Shown: one piece after another, positions 44,850 through 56,394 of the stretch
Layout of the letters: each line of letters opens with the position of its first letter
Position numbering within the stretch: position 1 is the first letter of the stretch
Source: Macrotis lagotis
Taxonomy: Eukaryota; Chordata; Mammalia; Peramelemorphia; Peramelidae
Direction: 5' to 3'
DNA: 64,000 nucleotides
NCBI RefSeq assembly: GCF_037893015.1
Contig: NC_133660.1
Coordinates: 283,643,534-283,707,533 of the forward strand
Position numbers and translations under genes: made by a program
Notes under the pieces: generated by a model
Database searches by the model: none
What the model was told of the DNA's origin: nothing
The model's input: only the letters and a program-made list of their open reading frames with translations

Positions 44850-45375
44850 TCACAAGATATCTTGGGGTTTGCAGCTAGATTTCTTTCTTAAACCCAAATA
44901 CCTCTGACTCTCTTGGATTGGGCAATAAGATGTCCCAGTCCAAGCCCCACTTGGTCTTTGTTTGGGCCCCAAAGTCTCAGAGTGAATATAAATAACAATG
45001 GTTTTGATTTTGGCCAGAAATCCTGAGGGCCTTGCCCTCCCAGATGATTTTTTTGACTAGAGGCCATTTTTTTTGCCTCATTTCTTACCTAGCCTTAATC
45101 ACAGAATGATCCTTGCTTCAGGCAAACTGAAACCTCTTAAAGACCCTTGCTTTAAAAAATCAAGGTCTCCCATAGCATCCAAGGTCATCTCCAGTCATCC
45201 TGATCTATATCTTGCCTTGGAGCTAAAGATTCTGGAGGAGAGAGTGAAGCTAGAGACTTAGTACAGCCCTCCCTCACTTAAATCCAATTCACTTATAGAT
45301 CACTGACAGCATCTTCCTGACATCATGGTCCTCTTGGAGAACAAAGAACAAATAGCAAACCTAAACTCTGCCCTA
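44850..45375 (+). mobile_element. Long marsupial composite retroelement with RTE-type 3' tail
   Basis: 5' half: CAAATACCTCTGACTCTC, GAGTGAATATAAATAACAATGG, TCATTTCTTACCTAGCC. 3' half: GGTCATCTCCAGTCATCC, GAGAGAGTGAAGCTAG, CACTTAAATCCAATTCACTT, CTTGGAGAACAAAG. A related 5' half in reverse lies at 50935-51185. Confidence 0.6.
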
Positions 45376-45812
45376 GGGAAGGGGGAAAGAGAAATACTAT
45401 TTAGTGAGGAACAAAGTGCCACCTACTATTATCTACCTGATTATAACGCAGTCTTCATTCTCCTTGATTTCTCTAGAGCCTTGGACTGTGTGAGCCCTCT
45501 CATTGTTGATACTCTCTCCTCTCTACATTTTTAGAACACCACAGAATCCTTTCTAGACTCCTTTGCTGGATTTTTCTCCACATAACAACCACACTAACTG
45601 TGGTGTTTCACAGGCCTCTGCCTAGGCCCTCTTCTCTTCACTCTATATTCAATTTTACTTGGGATCTCATCAATTCTCATGGACATGATTACCATCTCTA
45701 TGCTGATGATTCTAAAAGCTACTTAGCCAACCCCAACCTCTCTTCTGATCTCATCTTTCAGACATTAGAACTGAATGGATGGTAGGCATGTTAAGCTCAA
45801 TAAGGTACAAAA

Positions 45813-46775
45813 CTATTTATTTAAATTTATTTAATTATTATTCTATTTAGCAAAGACAGTTTTCAACATTCATTTTTTGGTAAGATTTTGAGTTCCATAT
45901 TTTTCTTTCTCCTTCCTTTCCCTCCCTTATCCCCTTGATAGCTAGCAATCTGATATAGGTTATACGTGTATGACCATGTTGAACATTTTTCCATAACAGT
46001 CATGTTATGGAAGAAGAATTAGAACAAAAGGGAACAAAAAAATCATGAGAGGATTTAAAAAAGCCATAAAGCAAAAAACATATTTTAATGGAAAATAGTC
46101 TGCTTTGTTCTGCATCCAGACTCCATAATTCTTTCTCTTTAGAATTGTCTTTGATTATTGTATTGCTGAGGTAAACTAAGTCCATAATATTTTTTTTTAG
46201 GTTTTTGCAAGGCATACTGGGTTAAGTGGCTTGCCCAAGGCCACATAGCTAGGTAATTATTAAGTATCTGAGGCTGCATTTGAACTCGGGTACTCCTGAC
46301 TCCAGGGCTGGTGCTCTATCCACTGTGCCACCTAGCTGCCCCTATCATATCTGATAATCACACAGTGTTGCTGTTAATGTGTACAATATTCTCTCAGTTC
46401 TGCTCACTTCACTCAGCATCAGTCCAGGTTTTTCTGAAGACTGCCTGTTCATGATTTCTTACAAAACAACAGTATTCCATAACGCTCATATACCACAATT
46501 TGTCCAGTCATTCTTTAATTGATGGACATCCCCTCAATTTCCCATTCTTTGCCAATACAAAGAGAATTGCTATAAACACTTTTGTACTTGGGGCTATTTT
46601 TCCCTTTTTTTTATGATCTCTTTAGGATACAGAAAAGGGTACACAGTTTTATTGCCCTTTGAGCATGGTTCCAAATTGCTCTCCAGAATGGTTGGATCAG
46701 TTCACAACTCTACAAACAATGCATTAGTATCCTAGTTTTCCCACATTCTCTCCAACATTTATCATTTTCTTTCCC
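45813..46775 (-). mobile_element. L1 3' end, split by a SINE, nested in the L2 fossil
   Basis: The reverse complement reads as the marsupial L1 ORF2 end and 3'UTR: CATTCTGGAGAGCAATTTGG, AATTGTGGTATATGAG, then GGAAAAATGTTCAACATGG. The 3' end is on the left. The SINE at 46190-46342 interrupts it. Confidence 0.85.
46190..46342 (-). mobile_element. WSINE1-like SINE nested in L1
   Basis: TTTTTTTAGGTTTTTGCAAGG at left, CCACTGTGCCACCTAGCTGCC at right. Confidence 0.88.
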
Positions 46776-47051
46776 CCTAAACCTACACTATATTTCCAGT
46801 CACCCAGGCTAGTAACCTAGGAGTCATTCTTAATTCCCAACTATCTCTTGCCTCACCGTGTCCAATTTGTTGCCAAAGATCCATTGATTCCATATTTGAA
46901 AAATCTCTTAAAAACACTCTTTTTCTGTCATCTAACACTATCAGCATTCTGGGGCAAGCCCTCATCACCCTACCCGTGAATTATCACCATAGCCTGCAGG
47001 GGATATGCCTGCTTCCAGTCTCTCCCCATTCTAATCTAGTAGAGGAAATAT

Positions 47052-47122
47052 TAAGAGAAATATAGTCCTTAACCCCACTGCCTTGAAAAAATCTTAAAAA
47101 AAAAGAGAGAGAGAAATATAGT
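47052..47122 (+). mobile_element. Very short 5'-truncated SINE tail between duplicates
   Basis: AGAGAAATATAGTC occurs near 47052 and again near 47110. Between them are only TTAACCCCACTGCCTTG and an A-rich tail, so this is a SINE insertion cut off after about 35 bases. Confidence 0.7.
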
Positions 47123-47128
47123 CTTGGG

Positions 47129-47276
47129 GGCAAGTAGGTGGCACAGTGGATAGAGCACCAGCCCTGGAGTCAGGAGTACCTGAGTTCAAATCCGGCCTCA
47201 GATACTTAATAATTACCTAGTTGTGTGTCCTTGGGCAAGCCACTTAATCCATGCAAAAACTAAAAAAAAAAAAAAA

Positions 47277-47319
<43 letters not shown>

Positions 47320-47320
47320 C
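47129..47320 (+). mobile_element. WSINE1-like SINE followed by (GT)n
   Basis: GGGCAAGTAGGTGGCACAGTGG head, A-run at 47261-47277, then about 20 GT units (47278-47317) that probably grew at the tail. Confidence 0.85.
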
Positions 47321-47878
47321 ATATAGTCTATAATTAATCTGTTCCCTCTGCTCATACCAATGTCCAAGCTATAAGATGAGGTCAATGAACTTTAAATAAA
47401 GTACCACCCCCTTCCCTGGAAAGGACTCCTGCCCTCATCAAGCTATACTTAATTACATCATCTTCCTGCCCCTTTAAAAAGTCATTCCTCAGTTGAGCTG
47501 CTTATCTTCCTTTGGGAAGTGATTCCCCCAAATAACCCTTCACACCCTTATGCCCTTCTTTACTACTTATCCCCTGATTGCCTGTCTTCCCATGAAACTA
47601 GCCCACTCTTGGGGAGCTTGACCCCCAAATAATCTCTCATGTTCTCATACTTTTTCTTATGGCTATGTAACATAGCAGTTACATGGCTTTGATGCAGCTG
47701 CTGCTGCTAATTTCCTTTAGGTGATCAGTGGCTTCCAACTACCTTTACTGTTTCTTTTCCTTAACTTCTGCTAACCACAGCAATACTTAAATAAATCTTT
47801 TCATTCCAAAGTTTCTTCTAGTCAGAGTCTGTCTTTTACATGAATTCTTTCATGTTCCAGCCAAACCTTTAACCAGTT
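47321..47878. other. No gene seen; unassigned single-copy-like DNA inside the L2 region
   Basis: About 560 bases without a conserved frame or clear repeat match; it could be an insertion of an element I do not recognise. Confidence 0.35.
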
Positions 47879-48291
47879 ACATTTTCCCCAGCATCATACT
47901 CATCCTCCATTCATCCACCAAAGTGATTTTCCTAAAGAGGTTTGACCATGTCACCCTTTTACTCAATAAACTCCATTTACTCCTCAAGGATATCTCAAGG
48001 ATAAAACATAGAATCCTATGTTTGATATTCAAAGCCCCCCCCACACACACCCCTTTCCAGTCTTTTTTATACCCTAAATCCCACCCTTTCCCTTCAATCC
48101 AGTGACACTGGCCTCCTGATCATTCCTCTCACAAGATACTCCATCTCCCAGCTCAGTCATTTTTAGTGGCTATCCCTGCTTTCCTCATCTCAATTGGATA
48201 GTTTCCCTAGCTCCCTTTAAGTCTCAAACTCCAAATGCCATCTTCTGCAGGAAGCCATTCACAAATTCTTTTTATTCTATCTCCTTTTTAT

Positions 48292-48492
48292 CCTGTATAA
48301 CATTTGTCCTTCATTTTTGAAGAAGACCACAACCATCAGGGAGGTGATAAGCACATGCACTGGATCTGAATGAAGGGGGGTGGGCTAACTCTCCAGCCTC
48401 ACTTTCTCCTCCAGAACCATCTGGATTCAGTGGCCAGATATGAATCAGGATGACTAGAGATGGCCCTGGATGTGGGGCAATCCTGTATAGAG
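48292..48492 (-). mobile_element. RTE-tailed SINE, reverse
   Basis: TCATTTTTGAAGAAGACCAC at left, CTTTCTCCTCCAGAACCATC and GGATGACTAGAGATGGCCC to the right match the RTE-type tail in reverse. Confidence 0.7.
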
Positions 48493-48576
48493 TTTACTTG
48501 TACATAGTTATCTTCCCCCATTAGACTGTGAGCTCTTTGAAAACAGACTATCTTGTATTCTGTTAAAACCCTAAAA

Positions 48577-48767
48577 CTGTAAAAATCTTTTTTGGGTTTT
48601 TTTTTTTTTAGGTTTTTGCAAGGCAAATAGGGTTAAGTGGTTTGTCCAGGGCCACACAGCTAGATAATTATTAAGTGTCTGAGACTGGATTTGAACCCAG
48701 GTACTCCTGACTCCAGGGCCAGTGCTTTATCCACTATGCCACCTAGCCGCCCCCCTGTAAAAATCTT
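48577..48767 (-). mobile_element. WSINE1-like SINE with 13-bp duplication
   Basis: CTGTAAAAATCTT at 48577-48589 and 48755-48767 flanks a reverse SINE. Confidence 0.9.
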
Positions 48768-49110
48768 AATATAAAGTTAGAACAAAATTCCCAGAAAGTA
48801 TAGATTAGACATGATGTTTTATTCTTTGGGATTTACCATATAAACCTTAACATGTGAGGCCATTATGAAAATAACTACCCTTATACCAGGAAAGAGTTGA
48901 ACTTTTCTGCAAAAACAAGGACTAGGGAAAATCATCGACCTCCCTTTGACTATGAAAGTTGCACAACATTAGGTTGCCCAAACTGTTCCTCAAAGACCAT
49001 CATCCTTGTCCAATACTATCTGATCTCTTGTCTCTTCCTAGCAGGACCAGTCTCCCAGCTTCCTGATGACTATCATCCTGAGTTTGTAATAAACTTATGG
49101 GGAGATACCT

Positions 49111-49207
49111 AGGAGTCTTCATTTCTTTTCTTTTTTCTTTTTATTTAAGGCAATGGGGTTAAGTGAGTTACCCAAGGTCACACAGTTTGACAGAGTCTTC
49201 ATTTCTT
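49111..49207 (-). mobile_element. 5'-truncated SINE with duplication
   Basis: GAGTCTTCATTTCTT lies on both sides (about 49111 and 49193) of a piece reading AAGGCAATGGGGTTAAGTGA, the 3' third of the SINE in reverse. Confidence 0.85.
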
Positions 49208-50035
49208 GCTAAGCTTGGCAAGGTGACTGATAGGTAAAGACTGAGTACTCTCTAAAGAAATCAATCTTTTTGCCAGGATTATAGTTTTGAGAAGCTTATT
49301 ATGCATAACAGCATGTGTCACATAAAATAAAAGTATGATGTTTATTACTTATAGATAAATGCTTTGGAATCAGTGTAGACATTGAGGGGGAAGGAGCTTC
49401 TTGATGAACTTGCTCATGGTTAGCTGGCAAAGAAGAAATGGGGAATCCCCTCAAGGAGGCCATGGCCTAGAGGGCCATTTGTGCCTAGATGAACTCCTGT
49501 CTATGAATTTGTTGGCAACAGAGGTAACTTGACAATGAATAGAATGTAGGACTTGGAGGTAGAAGATTGGGTTTCTTCCCACTTTAGACACTAGTTGACC
49601 CTGTAACTGAGCAGGCCACTTCCCCTCTTATTTTTCCACTTATAAAAGGTGATTGGACTGTTACCTCTAAGGTGTCTCCCCCACTCTCATTTGTGAATTC
49701 TGTGATCCTATGACTTTCTTGTCTGGTTTTACAGGTGAAAGAAGAAAGCAAGGAACATTTAATGCTTACTAGAGACTAGCTCTTCTCAGGGAATCTTCCC
49801 AGGGAGCTCTGCCCTATATCTAGTGAGGACCTCCATGAGTTTGAACTTTAAAATAATTAAATATGTGCTAACCTTCAAAGTTTGTCCTAAGAAGGGACAA
49901 ACAATAACCTCCAGAGTTTAGTCTCAAGAAGAATTGTGTTAACAAGCATATTTATTAATATTTCTCTAAGCTTCCTAAAAATGCAGCCATGCTTGAGGGG
50001 CCCTGGCTAGAGAACTTATGAAGCTAAAATTGTAA

Positions 50036-50432
50036 AGCACATATAGAGGGTTAAAACAAAATCGATAGAAAGTACAGACTAGACATGAAGTTTTAATCTC
50101 TGGGATTTACTATCCAAACCTCAAGGCCTAGACCATTTCCAAAAGAAAAGATCACTCTGAACTGGGAATTAGCTGGTTTTTATAAAATAGAGAATAGTCC
50201 AAAATTAAGATTTCTAGGTATCATCCTTGTACATACTATCTGTTTTCTTCCTGGTAGGAAAAGTCTCCAAGCATCCTGATCATTGCTCTCCTGAGTGTGT
50301 AATTATTACAGAGAAGATAACTAGAAGTCTTAATTTCTTACTAAGTTTGACAAAGTGGCTGATATGAAGGTTTACTACTCTCTAAAGAAATCAATCTTTT
50401 ACCAGGATTATAGTTTTTATGATCTTATACTT
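50036..50432 (+). repeat. Direct repeat copy 2 (LTR-like)
   Basis: Same order of blocks as 48570-49310 without the SINEs: AGAAAGTACAGACTAGACATGA, TACTATCTG, AAGAAATCAATCTTTTACCAGG. The 0.7 kb between the copies has no recognisable viral gene. Confidence 0.6.
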
Positions 50433-50434
50433 TG

Positions 50435-50930
50435 ACAAACTAGACCCCAAAGTGCGAGTCTTGAACTGAGATTTTTATACATTTTGACTATCAGAAGGCT
50501 GGATCTGAAAAGTCACCTCAAGCTTGTCCATTCAAAGAAAGAACAACCCCCAATTAAGGTTGGGGCAGGGAAAAGTCTGGATGGGGCAGAAGAGCAGGTT
50601 AGTAGACATTCCATTAAAAGGAATACGTTATCAGTTATACTAAAGACTTCCATGAAACAAAGTGAATATTCTCATCCAGGATGATGGCACACCCAGGGAC
50701 CTTTGATACAATGGGATTTGTCTTTATTATTTATTATTCCTCACACTAGGAAGCCAGCTTTAGTTCTTCTGTAATATTTTCTCCCTTGGAATTTCGTAGA
50801 TGAACTCTAACTCAGACCCCATAATAGAAAGGGAAATAAACTTTTGATACACTGAAAATGACTCCCATCCCCTTCACCTCTATCCCACCCAGATGCAGTA
50901 GGAAGCCTAAGTCTTTTTAAGCTAATGTCT
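50435..50930. other. No gene seen
   Basis: No conserved frame and no repeat I can name between the direct repeat copy and the composite element at 50935. Confidence 0.4.
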
Positions 50931-50934
50931 TTAC

Positions 50935-51185
50935 CAGGTCTCAGACTGTCTGAGAATAGCCATTCAATGATTCAAGGCTAGGTAAGAAATGAGACAAAAG
51001 ATGACTTAGTTTGCCTGCTCAAACAAAAAAAAAATCAAACTGGGAGGTAAAGACCCTCTGAGTCTCTGATTGGAACTGAAATAATTGCTATTTATACTCA
51101 CTCTGAGCCATCAAAGAAGATGATGAGGCTTGGGTTTGGACCTATTATTGGTCAATCAGTGAGAGCCAGAGTAATTTGGGTTTAA
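50935..51185 (-). mobile_element. Marsupial composite retroelement, 5' half, reverse
   Basis: The reverse complement (TCATTTCTTACCTAGCCTTG, CAGAGTGAGTATAAATAGC, CTTAAACCCAAATTACTCTGG) matches 44870-45110. Confidence 0.65.
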
Positions 51186-51189
51186 GACA

Positions 51190-52325
51190 TGGTAGAGTCA
51201 TTGGAGTCCCAAAAATCCCACCAAGAATAATGCCTCGATCATTCATATAGCTGAAAAAATGCAACTGGATATTGTCAATCAAGCAATATCTTTCTTTTCT
51301 GTTCCCTGAAGGTTCAAAATGTTAAACAAATTTTTACTGAGTCAGTCTCTAACTTGAGCATGACAGGAGGGCAGAGACAGAGTTACAGTAATCAAATAGT
51401 AGTTTATTAGTCATGTTCTTTGCAAGGAACCAATTTGCAAGTGTGTTGCAGGCCTGAGTTTCATTCTTGCCCAGTAGAACTCATTCATTGTCCCTTCCTA
51501 AGGACAGAAATCCTAATTTCCATATAAACTCCAAACAATGTCCAATCTCACCTTGATAACCCCCCAATCAAAACACATCCTTCATGGAGACCCCAATGGC
51601 TCCTTGTCCCTATAGAAACCATACCCTACCTCCTATATCCAATAACCTACAAAGACTTGCTCTCCCCACTACCCACTGCTGGGGTCTGCTTAGACCCAGC
51701 CCTCAATCAACTTTGCATTCACTTCCATTTATAGTGCCATCTTCCTTTTTACCAAGGATTCAGCTTTTGACATTTCAAAGAGATTATCCTTCTTTGCTGT
51801 AGATACGTGATCATGAAGGGGAAGGTGGATCACAGAACAATCATTATGGGAACAAGGCCACTGGACAGGATTCTGCAGTTATCACCTGTGTCCATAGAAC
51901 ACAGGTGTCCTCAAGTTCTGGGGAAGTGGCTAAATTGATTGTACAGTCTTGGGGGTCCAGCACAGAATAGGTTGTACTGAAACAGTTCACCTTTACACAG
52001 GCAAGTGCTGGTCAGGGGAAAAAAAATGTGGGATCTGTCATGATTGCCAGATGACTTCTGCTACATTGTTTTCACTGGTTTTCCAGACCCAGACCCAGTA
52101 TTAACTTCAATACACAAGTCATATTAATCAATATAAAAATATAACTCTTGATAGGATAGGCCAAGCAGTTACAAAATTCTAAGGTGCCAACATTTCCAAA
52201 TGCAACTTTTGACAAGTGACTACAGAGTGCAGTCACATGGAACATAGGGCTGAAGTGAGAGTTTGGAGCTGCCCCCCCCCCCCCCCCCCCGCCCCGGGGT
52301 GGTTTTATCTCACTAAGCTGTCCAG
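51190..52325. other. No gene seen; candidate unnamed old retroelement
   Basis: About 1.1 kb without conserved frames. A minus-strand AATAAA (about 51405) follows a C-rich stretch, a composition seen in some old LTRs, but there is no support for a family. A 19-base C-run is at 52272-52290. Confidence 0.3.
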
Positions 52326-52503
52326 TCCAACTTTTTTTTTTTTTTAGTTTTTTGCCAGGCAAATGGGGTTAAGTGGCTTGCCCAAGGCCACACAGCTAGG
52401 TAATTATTAAGTGTCTGCGACTGGATTTGAACCCAGGTACTCCTGACTCCAAGGCCAGTGCTTTATCCACTATGCCACCTAGCCGCCCCCAGTCCAACTT
52501 TTT
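52322..52503 (-). mobile_element. WSINE1-like SINE with duplication
   Basis: CCAGTCCAACTTTTT lies at about 52322 and at 52489-52503. The 3' T-run merges with the left copy. Confidence 0.88.
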
Positions 52504-52504
52504 A

Positions 52505-53950
52505 AAAAGCGGCATTGCCAATATTTGGATCACTCACAGATCAGTTTCTCTTCTCCCTTTGGAGGATTCCCAGGAATCTAGAAGAAACCAGAGAAATGAG
52601 TAAGAAAGAAATGGATACTCCTAGACCAGGGAATTAGACAGATTCTCAGGATCTTAAGAGATTCTGTACTTCCCAGGGCTAAGGCCCAGCAGGCTGGGTG
52701 TGCCCTGAGCTTGGCATAATGACAATCCTTTGCACTCACCCTCTGTTTGAGGTCAGCCACAACAAAATCTCCTACTTGTTTCCTAGTCATGAAGCCCTGC
52801 TACAAATCAAACTTGTCATATTTATGGCTGTTACCCCTTATTGTTAGGCTACAATTCACTATGCAGCCACTGATAGAAGTGTTGAGCTCTCTCTCACACT
52901 GCCTCAGTCCCCCATCATGGGTGGGGTTCTGGCTCCTATCTTTGCTTACAAGCAATTTTCCTCATTTTGAAACTAAATATCTGTTCAAATCCTTAATCTC
53001 TGTAACAGAAAGGGTTTATGGATCACATAGATTTTTAATCTGGTTGATTCAGATCTGTCCCAACAATGACATACTCACCCTACCTTGTCTTTAAATGAAT
53101 AATATAATCCAAGATTAACATACTTATAACCTAAGAGATATACAATTACATATATACATATATATGAAGGAAAACTTCAGAATAGATAAAGAAAAGATAA
53201 GAAATTAAAGAATTACCCAACCCCAACCAAGGAGGCTCTAAAAGCCTGGAAATGTGGCTAGTTGGGGAAGTAGAGTCACAACACAGCCTCCAGGGTCTCA
53301 ATTGTGAAAGTCCCTTGGGCAGAGCATCCTCTACAAAGGGAGTGACTTCCAAAGTCCACCTTCCCAAGTAAGGCCTATATAGTGCTCACACAATGGTGGC
53401 ACAGATCCAAGGGTTTACAAGACTGAACTCAGAGATCTGGGGAGTTTCTCCAAAACACCCTGAGATCCTGTGTATAATCACTTTCTCCAGGTGTCTTGAG
53501 GTAAACACCCAGGGATGGGCTAAGTCCCCAAAACACGTTTACCAGGAATGTTCCCCAGCACTCCCTGCCCTGGAACATGCCTTGACCAATTATGCCTCGG
53601 TTCAGTGTGCTCTGGAAGTTCCTTCTCCCTGGACCATGACAGCTGATAGGGAAGATGTCAACTTGACCCTTCTCCTTTCAGTCTACTTTATTCTGCTCCA
53701 GTCATCCACAAATTAGAGATTGCTTCCAGTTCAGTTGACAACCCACAGTAAAACATAACTTTATCACCTCATGTATACCTCACAAAAACAATGAGGAGGC
53801 CTCTTCAGTTGTGAGCTCTTAAGCTGCTATTTTCTCTGCTAATGAAGTACCCAGGAAATACCTTCAGTCCCCATCCCATCTCTACTATTGGTCAAGGTAG
53901 CTCATGGGCATAGCTATCTCCCAGATCTGTTCGATGAGAATAGTTCTCAC
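52505..53950. other. No gene seen; unassigned
   Basis: About 1.4 kb with only short chance frames. An AT-rich TATATA patch lies near 53150. I recognise no repeat family here. Confidence 0.35.
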
Positions 53951-53954
53951 TTTT

Positions 53955-54205
53955 GTGTTATTGTTGAATCATTTCAGTAATATCCAATTCTTCTTCATAA
54001 TCCCATTTGGGGTTTTCTTGGCAAAGATATTGGAGTGGTTTGCCATTTCCTTCTCCAGCTCACTTTACAGATGAGGAACGGAGGCAAATAGGTTTAAGTA
54101 ACTTGCCAAGGGTCACATAGTTAGTGTCTAAGGCCAGATTTGAACTTAGGAAGATGAGTCTTCTTGACTCCAGGCCTTCATTGTGCCACCTAACTGCCCA
54201 TTTTT
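53955..54205 (-). mobile_element. Mar1-type CORE-SINE, near full length
   Basis: CCATTTGGGGTTTTCTTGGC, GGTTTGCCATTTCCTTCTCC, ACAGATGAGGAACGGAGGC, TGTGCCACCTAACTGCCC. Confidence 0.85.
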
Positions 54206-54264
54206 GTAGGGCTTTGTAAAACATTATTGTCCCAATTGCTCTGTGAAAGAAGCAACAGAAGGAC

Positions 54265-54745
54265 TATTCTCCCCAATTTATTTTTTTAAATGTTTTCTTT
54301 CATTTTATTTTTTCTCAATTAATGTGTAAAAAAATTAACATTCATTAATTCTCCCCTTCCCTCCCACTTCCTTGAGAAGGCAATAGATTATGCATATGAA
54401 GTCCTGTTAAAACATATTTCCATATTAGCTATGTTGTAAAAGAAAACAGACTCCATCAGTTCTTTCTCTAGCAGTAAATACCATTATCATCATAAATCCT
54501 TCTGAATCACCTTAGATCACTGTATTGCTGAGAACAGCTAAGCCATTCTTGTTGATCACTGTATAATATTGCTGTTAGTGAATTCCTGTGTAGATAATGT
54601 TCTTTCTGCTTGCTCTCATGACATCAATTCAAGTAAGTCTTCTCATGCTTCTCTATATTCTTCCTATGCATGACTCCTTATAGTACAATAATATTCCATG
54701 ACATTCACTGCCCTCAATTTGTTCAGTCATTCCCCAACTGATGGT
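54265..54745 (-). mobile_element. L1 3' end
   Basis: Reverse complement gives the marsupial L1 3' region; plus-strand phrases are CTCCATCAGTTCTTTCTC, CACTGTATTGCTGAGAACAG and CAATTTGTTCAGTCATTCCCC. Confidence 0.75.
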
Positions 54746-54915
54746 CACTGAGGTCTTGCAAATGAGCCAATTTCCTGTAGACCAATCTTCATAAGTATGG
54801 CCAGGCCCATCTCCAGGACACTGGCTATGGTGATCCAGTAAAACAAAGAAAACTCTGCAATGTCCCTAAACCTGTTTGGTTTCTCCCTCTCCAGCAAGAG
54901 AGTGCAGAGCCACAA

Positions 54916-55067
54916 TTTTTTTTTTATTTACTTAAGGCAATGAGGTTATGTGACCTGCTTAAGGTAGCACAGCTAGGTAATTATTAAGTGTCTGAGGATG
55001 GATTTGAATTCAGGTCCTCCTGACTCCAGGGCTGGTGCTCTATCCATTGCTCCACCTAGCTGCCCCT
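54916..55067 (-). mobile_element. Marsupial SINE
   Basis: ACTTAAGGCAATGAGGTTATG, CAGCTAGGTAATTATTAAGT, CCATTGCTCCACCTAGCTGCC. Confidence 0.85.
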
Positions 55068-55144
55068 CATATTCATTATTTTAGGTAATCCACTAACTAG
55101 TGGATTTGAATACTAGTGTTCTAAGTAGGAGATAACATGTTCAC

Positions 55145-55560
55145 TCAGTCAATAAAAACATTAATGAACTACTATGGACAGGCACTGAAGCTACAAAGAC
55201 AAAAGTTAGTCTCTGACCTCAAAGAGTTCAGCTTAAAAGGGGAAATAATATGCAAACAACTCTGATTCAGGATAAAAAGGAAATAACTAACAGAAGAAAG
55301 GCACTTAAAATAAGGACTGGGAGAATTATTTTGCAGAAGGTAGGCTTTTAGTGGGAAGCTGGAAGTCAAAGAATTTAAGAGATGGAAATCATAAAAGAGA
55401 GCATTCCACAAATGAAGGACAGTCAGGAGGTAGAGTATCTTTTTGGAGGAACAGTAAAGAGTACAAATGTAACTGGATGGAAGAGTACATGGGGTCATGA
55501 AATGGGAAGGGGTGCTTGAGGATTTATATGGGTTCCTTTGATGAAGAATTCATTACACTA
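55145..55560 (-). mobile_element. L2 LINE fossil, 3' part
   Basis: CAATAAAAACATTAATGAAC tail at left, TCTGACCTCAAAGAGTTCAG, then GAGCATTCCACAAATGAAGG and GGAACAGTAAAGAGTAC. Confidence 0.7.
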
Positions 55561-55564
55561 TGAC

Positions 55565-56385
55565 TCAAGAGGGTAAGAAGAGGATTAAATTTTAATTCAG
55601 GGTTTCATGAAGTTTACAACTTACTATCAAAAGTTCACAGTTAAGAGAATCAGTCAGACAGGGAATTTCAATAGAAGTAAGAAGAGGGTAGGAGAGTTTG
55701 GGAAATAACGCTCTCCAGAGCAGGTTGGCTTCACACAGAAAGACAAGCAAGCTGAGGATAAATAATAGAGAAGAATAAAGGGGTGAGGGATTACTCCCTC
55801 TCAGAGAAGGCTGTCCTTCAAAGACAGAGGAGCCTAATTTAGGATTGAGTGATCTTTTAAGGAGGTCCTGGAGAGTCTTAGGTGTGGCTCAAAGATGAGG
55901 TACTTTAGGTATAAGCTGATAGGGATAAAACTTTAGCAAAGTTAGGAAATTAGAGATATGTAGATAAGGTGTGGTAAGTCAACCTTTCAGGCTAAGGTAG
56001 GAATTCATTGTTTTGTTAATATTGGGCTTTTGGGCTCAGAAGCAGGAATCACTTGTGCAATGGGATTGGGGGGGAGGTAGTCAGTCTTAAAGTAAGGTAC
56101 ATAGTCAGTGCAGAGGAAAAATATTAATTATAAAACATTTCTCTTAACGTTTCCCCTACTTCAGTAGAACGCAGCTATGTTAGGAAGGACTTTGAACAAC
56201 AAATATGAGGGTTTTGTGGAGTCAATGCTGAAGGAATGAAATCAGTTTAACTTTGATGCTTTTGCTATAAATGACGCCAGAAAAAGGATGGAAGTTGCAC
56301 TATATGGAAAGGTGGCTCATAATTATGACAGGCAGCTCATCTCTTTTCTTGCAGAGGATGCCATCTTATTTTATTTAGCAAGGTC
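55565..56385. other. No gene seen; unassigned
   Basis: About 0.8 kb, no conserved frame. It could hold an unrecognised old element. Confidence 0.35.
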
Positions 56386-56394
56386 ACAGAATCC

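Larger units (their letters stand above)
45390..48565 (+). mobile_element. L2/CR1-like LINE fossil with a YADD reverse transcriptase box, heavily interrupted
   Basis: The left part translates to DYNAVFILLDFSRALDCVSP and HDYHLYADDSKSYLANPNLS, the RT palm with F/YADD. The element continues at 46775-47050 (CAGTCACCCAGGCTAGTAAC), 47880-48290 (ATTCATCCACCAAAGTGATT) and 48498-48565 (TTGTACATAGTTATCTTCCC). Between these lie an L1, three SINE pieces and an RTE-tailed SINE. Stops make it inactive. Confidence 0.8.
48570..49310 (+). repeat. Direct repeat copy 1 (LTR-like), carrying two SINEs
   Basis: It matches 50036-50432 over most of its length after removal of the SINEs: AGAAAGTATAGATTAGACATGA, CATCATCCTTGTCCAATACTATCTG, TACTCTCTAAAGAAATCAATC. 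It contains AATAAA (about 49088). It may be one end of an old LTR element; I cannot name a family. Confidence 0.6.

Noticed and set aside
49310-50036. Search for retroviral genes between the direct repeats
   Set aside because: No gag, pol or env-like sequence is recognisable; the interval is too short for a full element.
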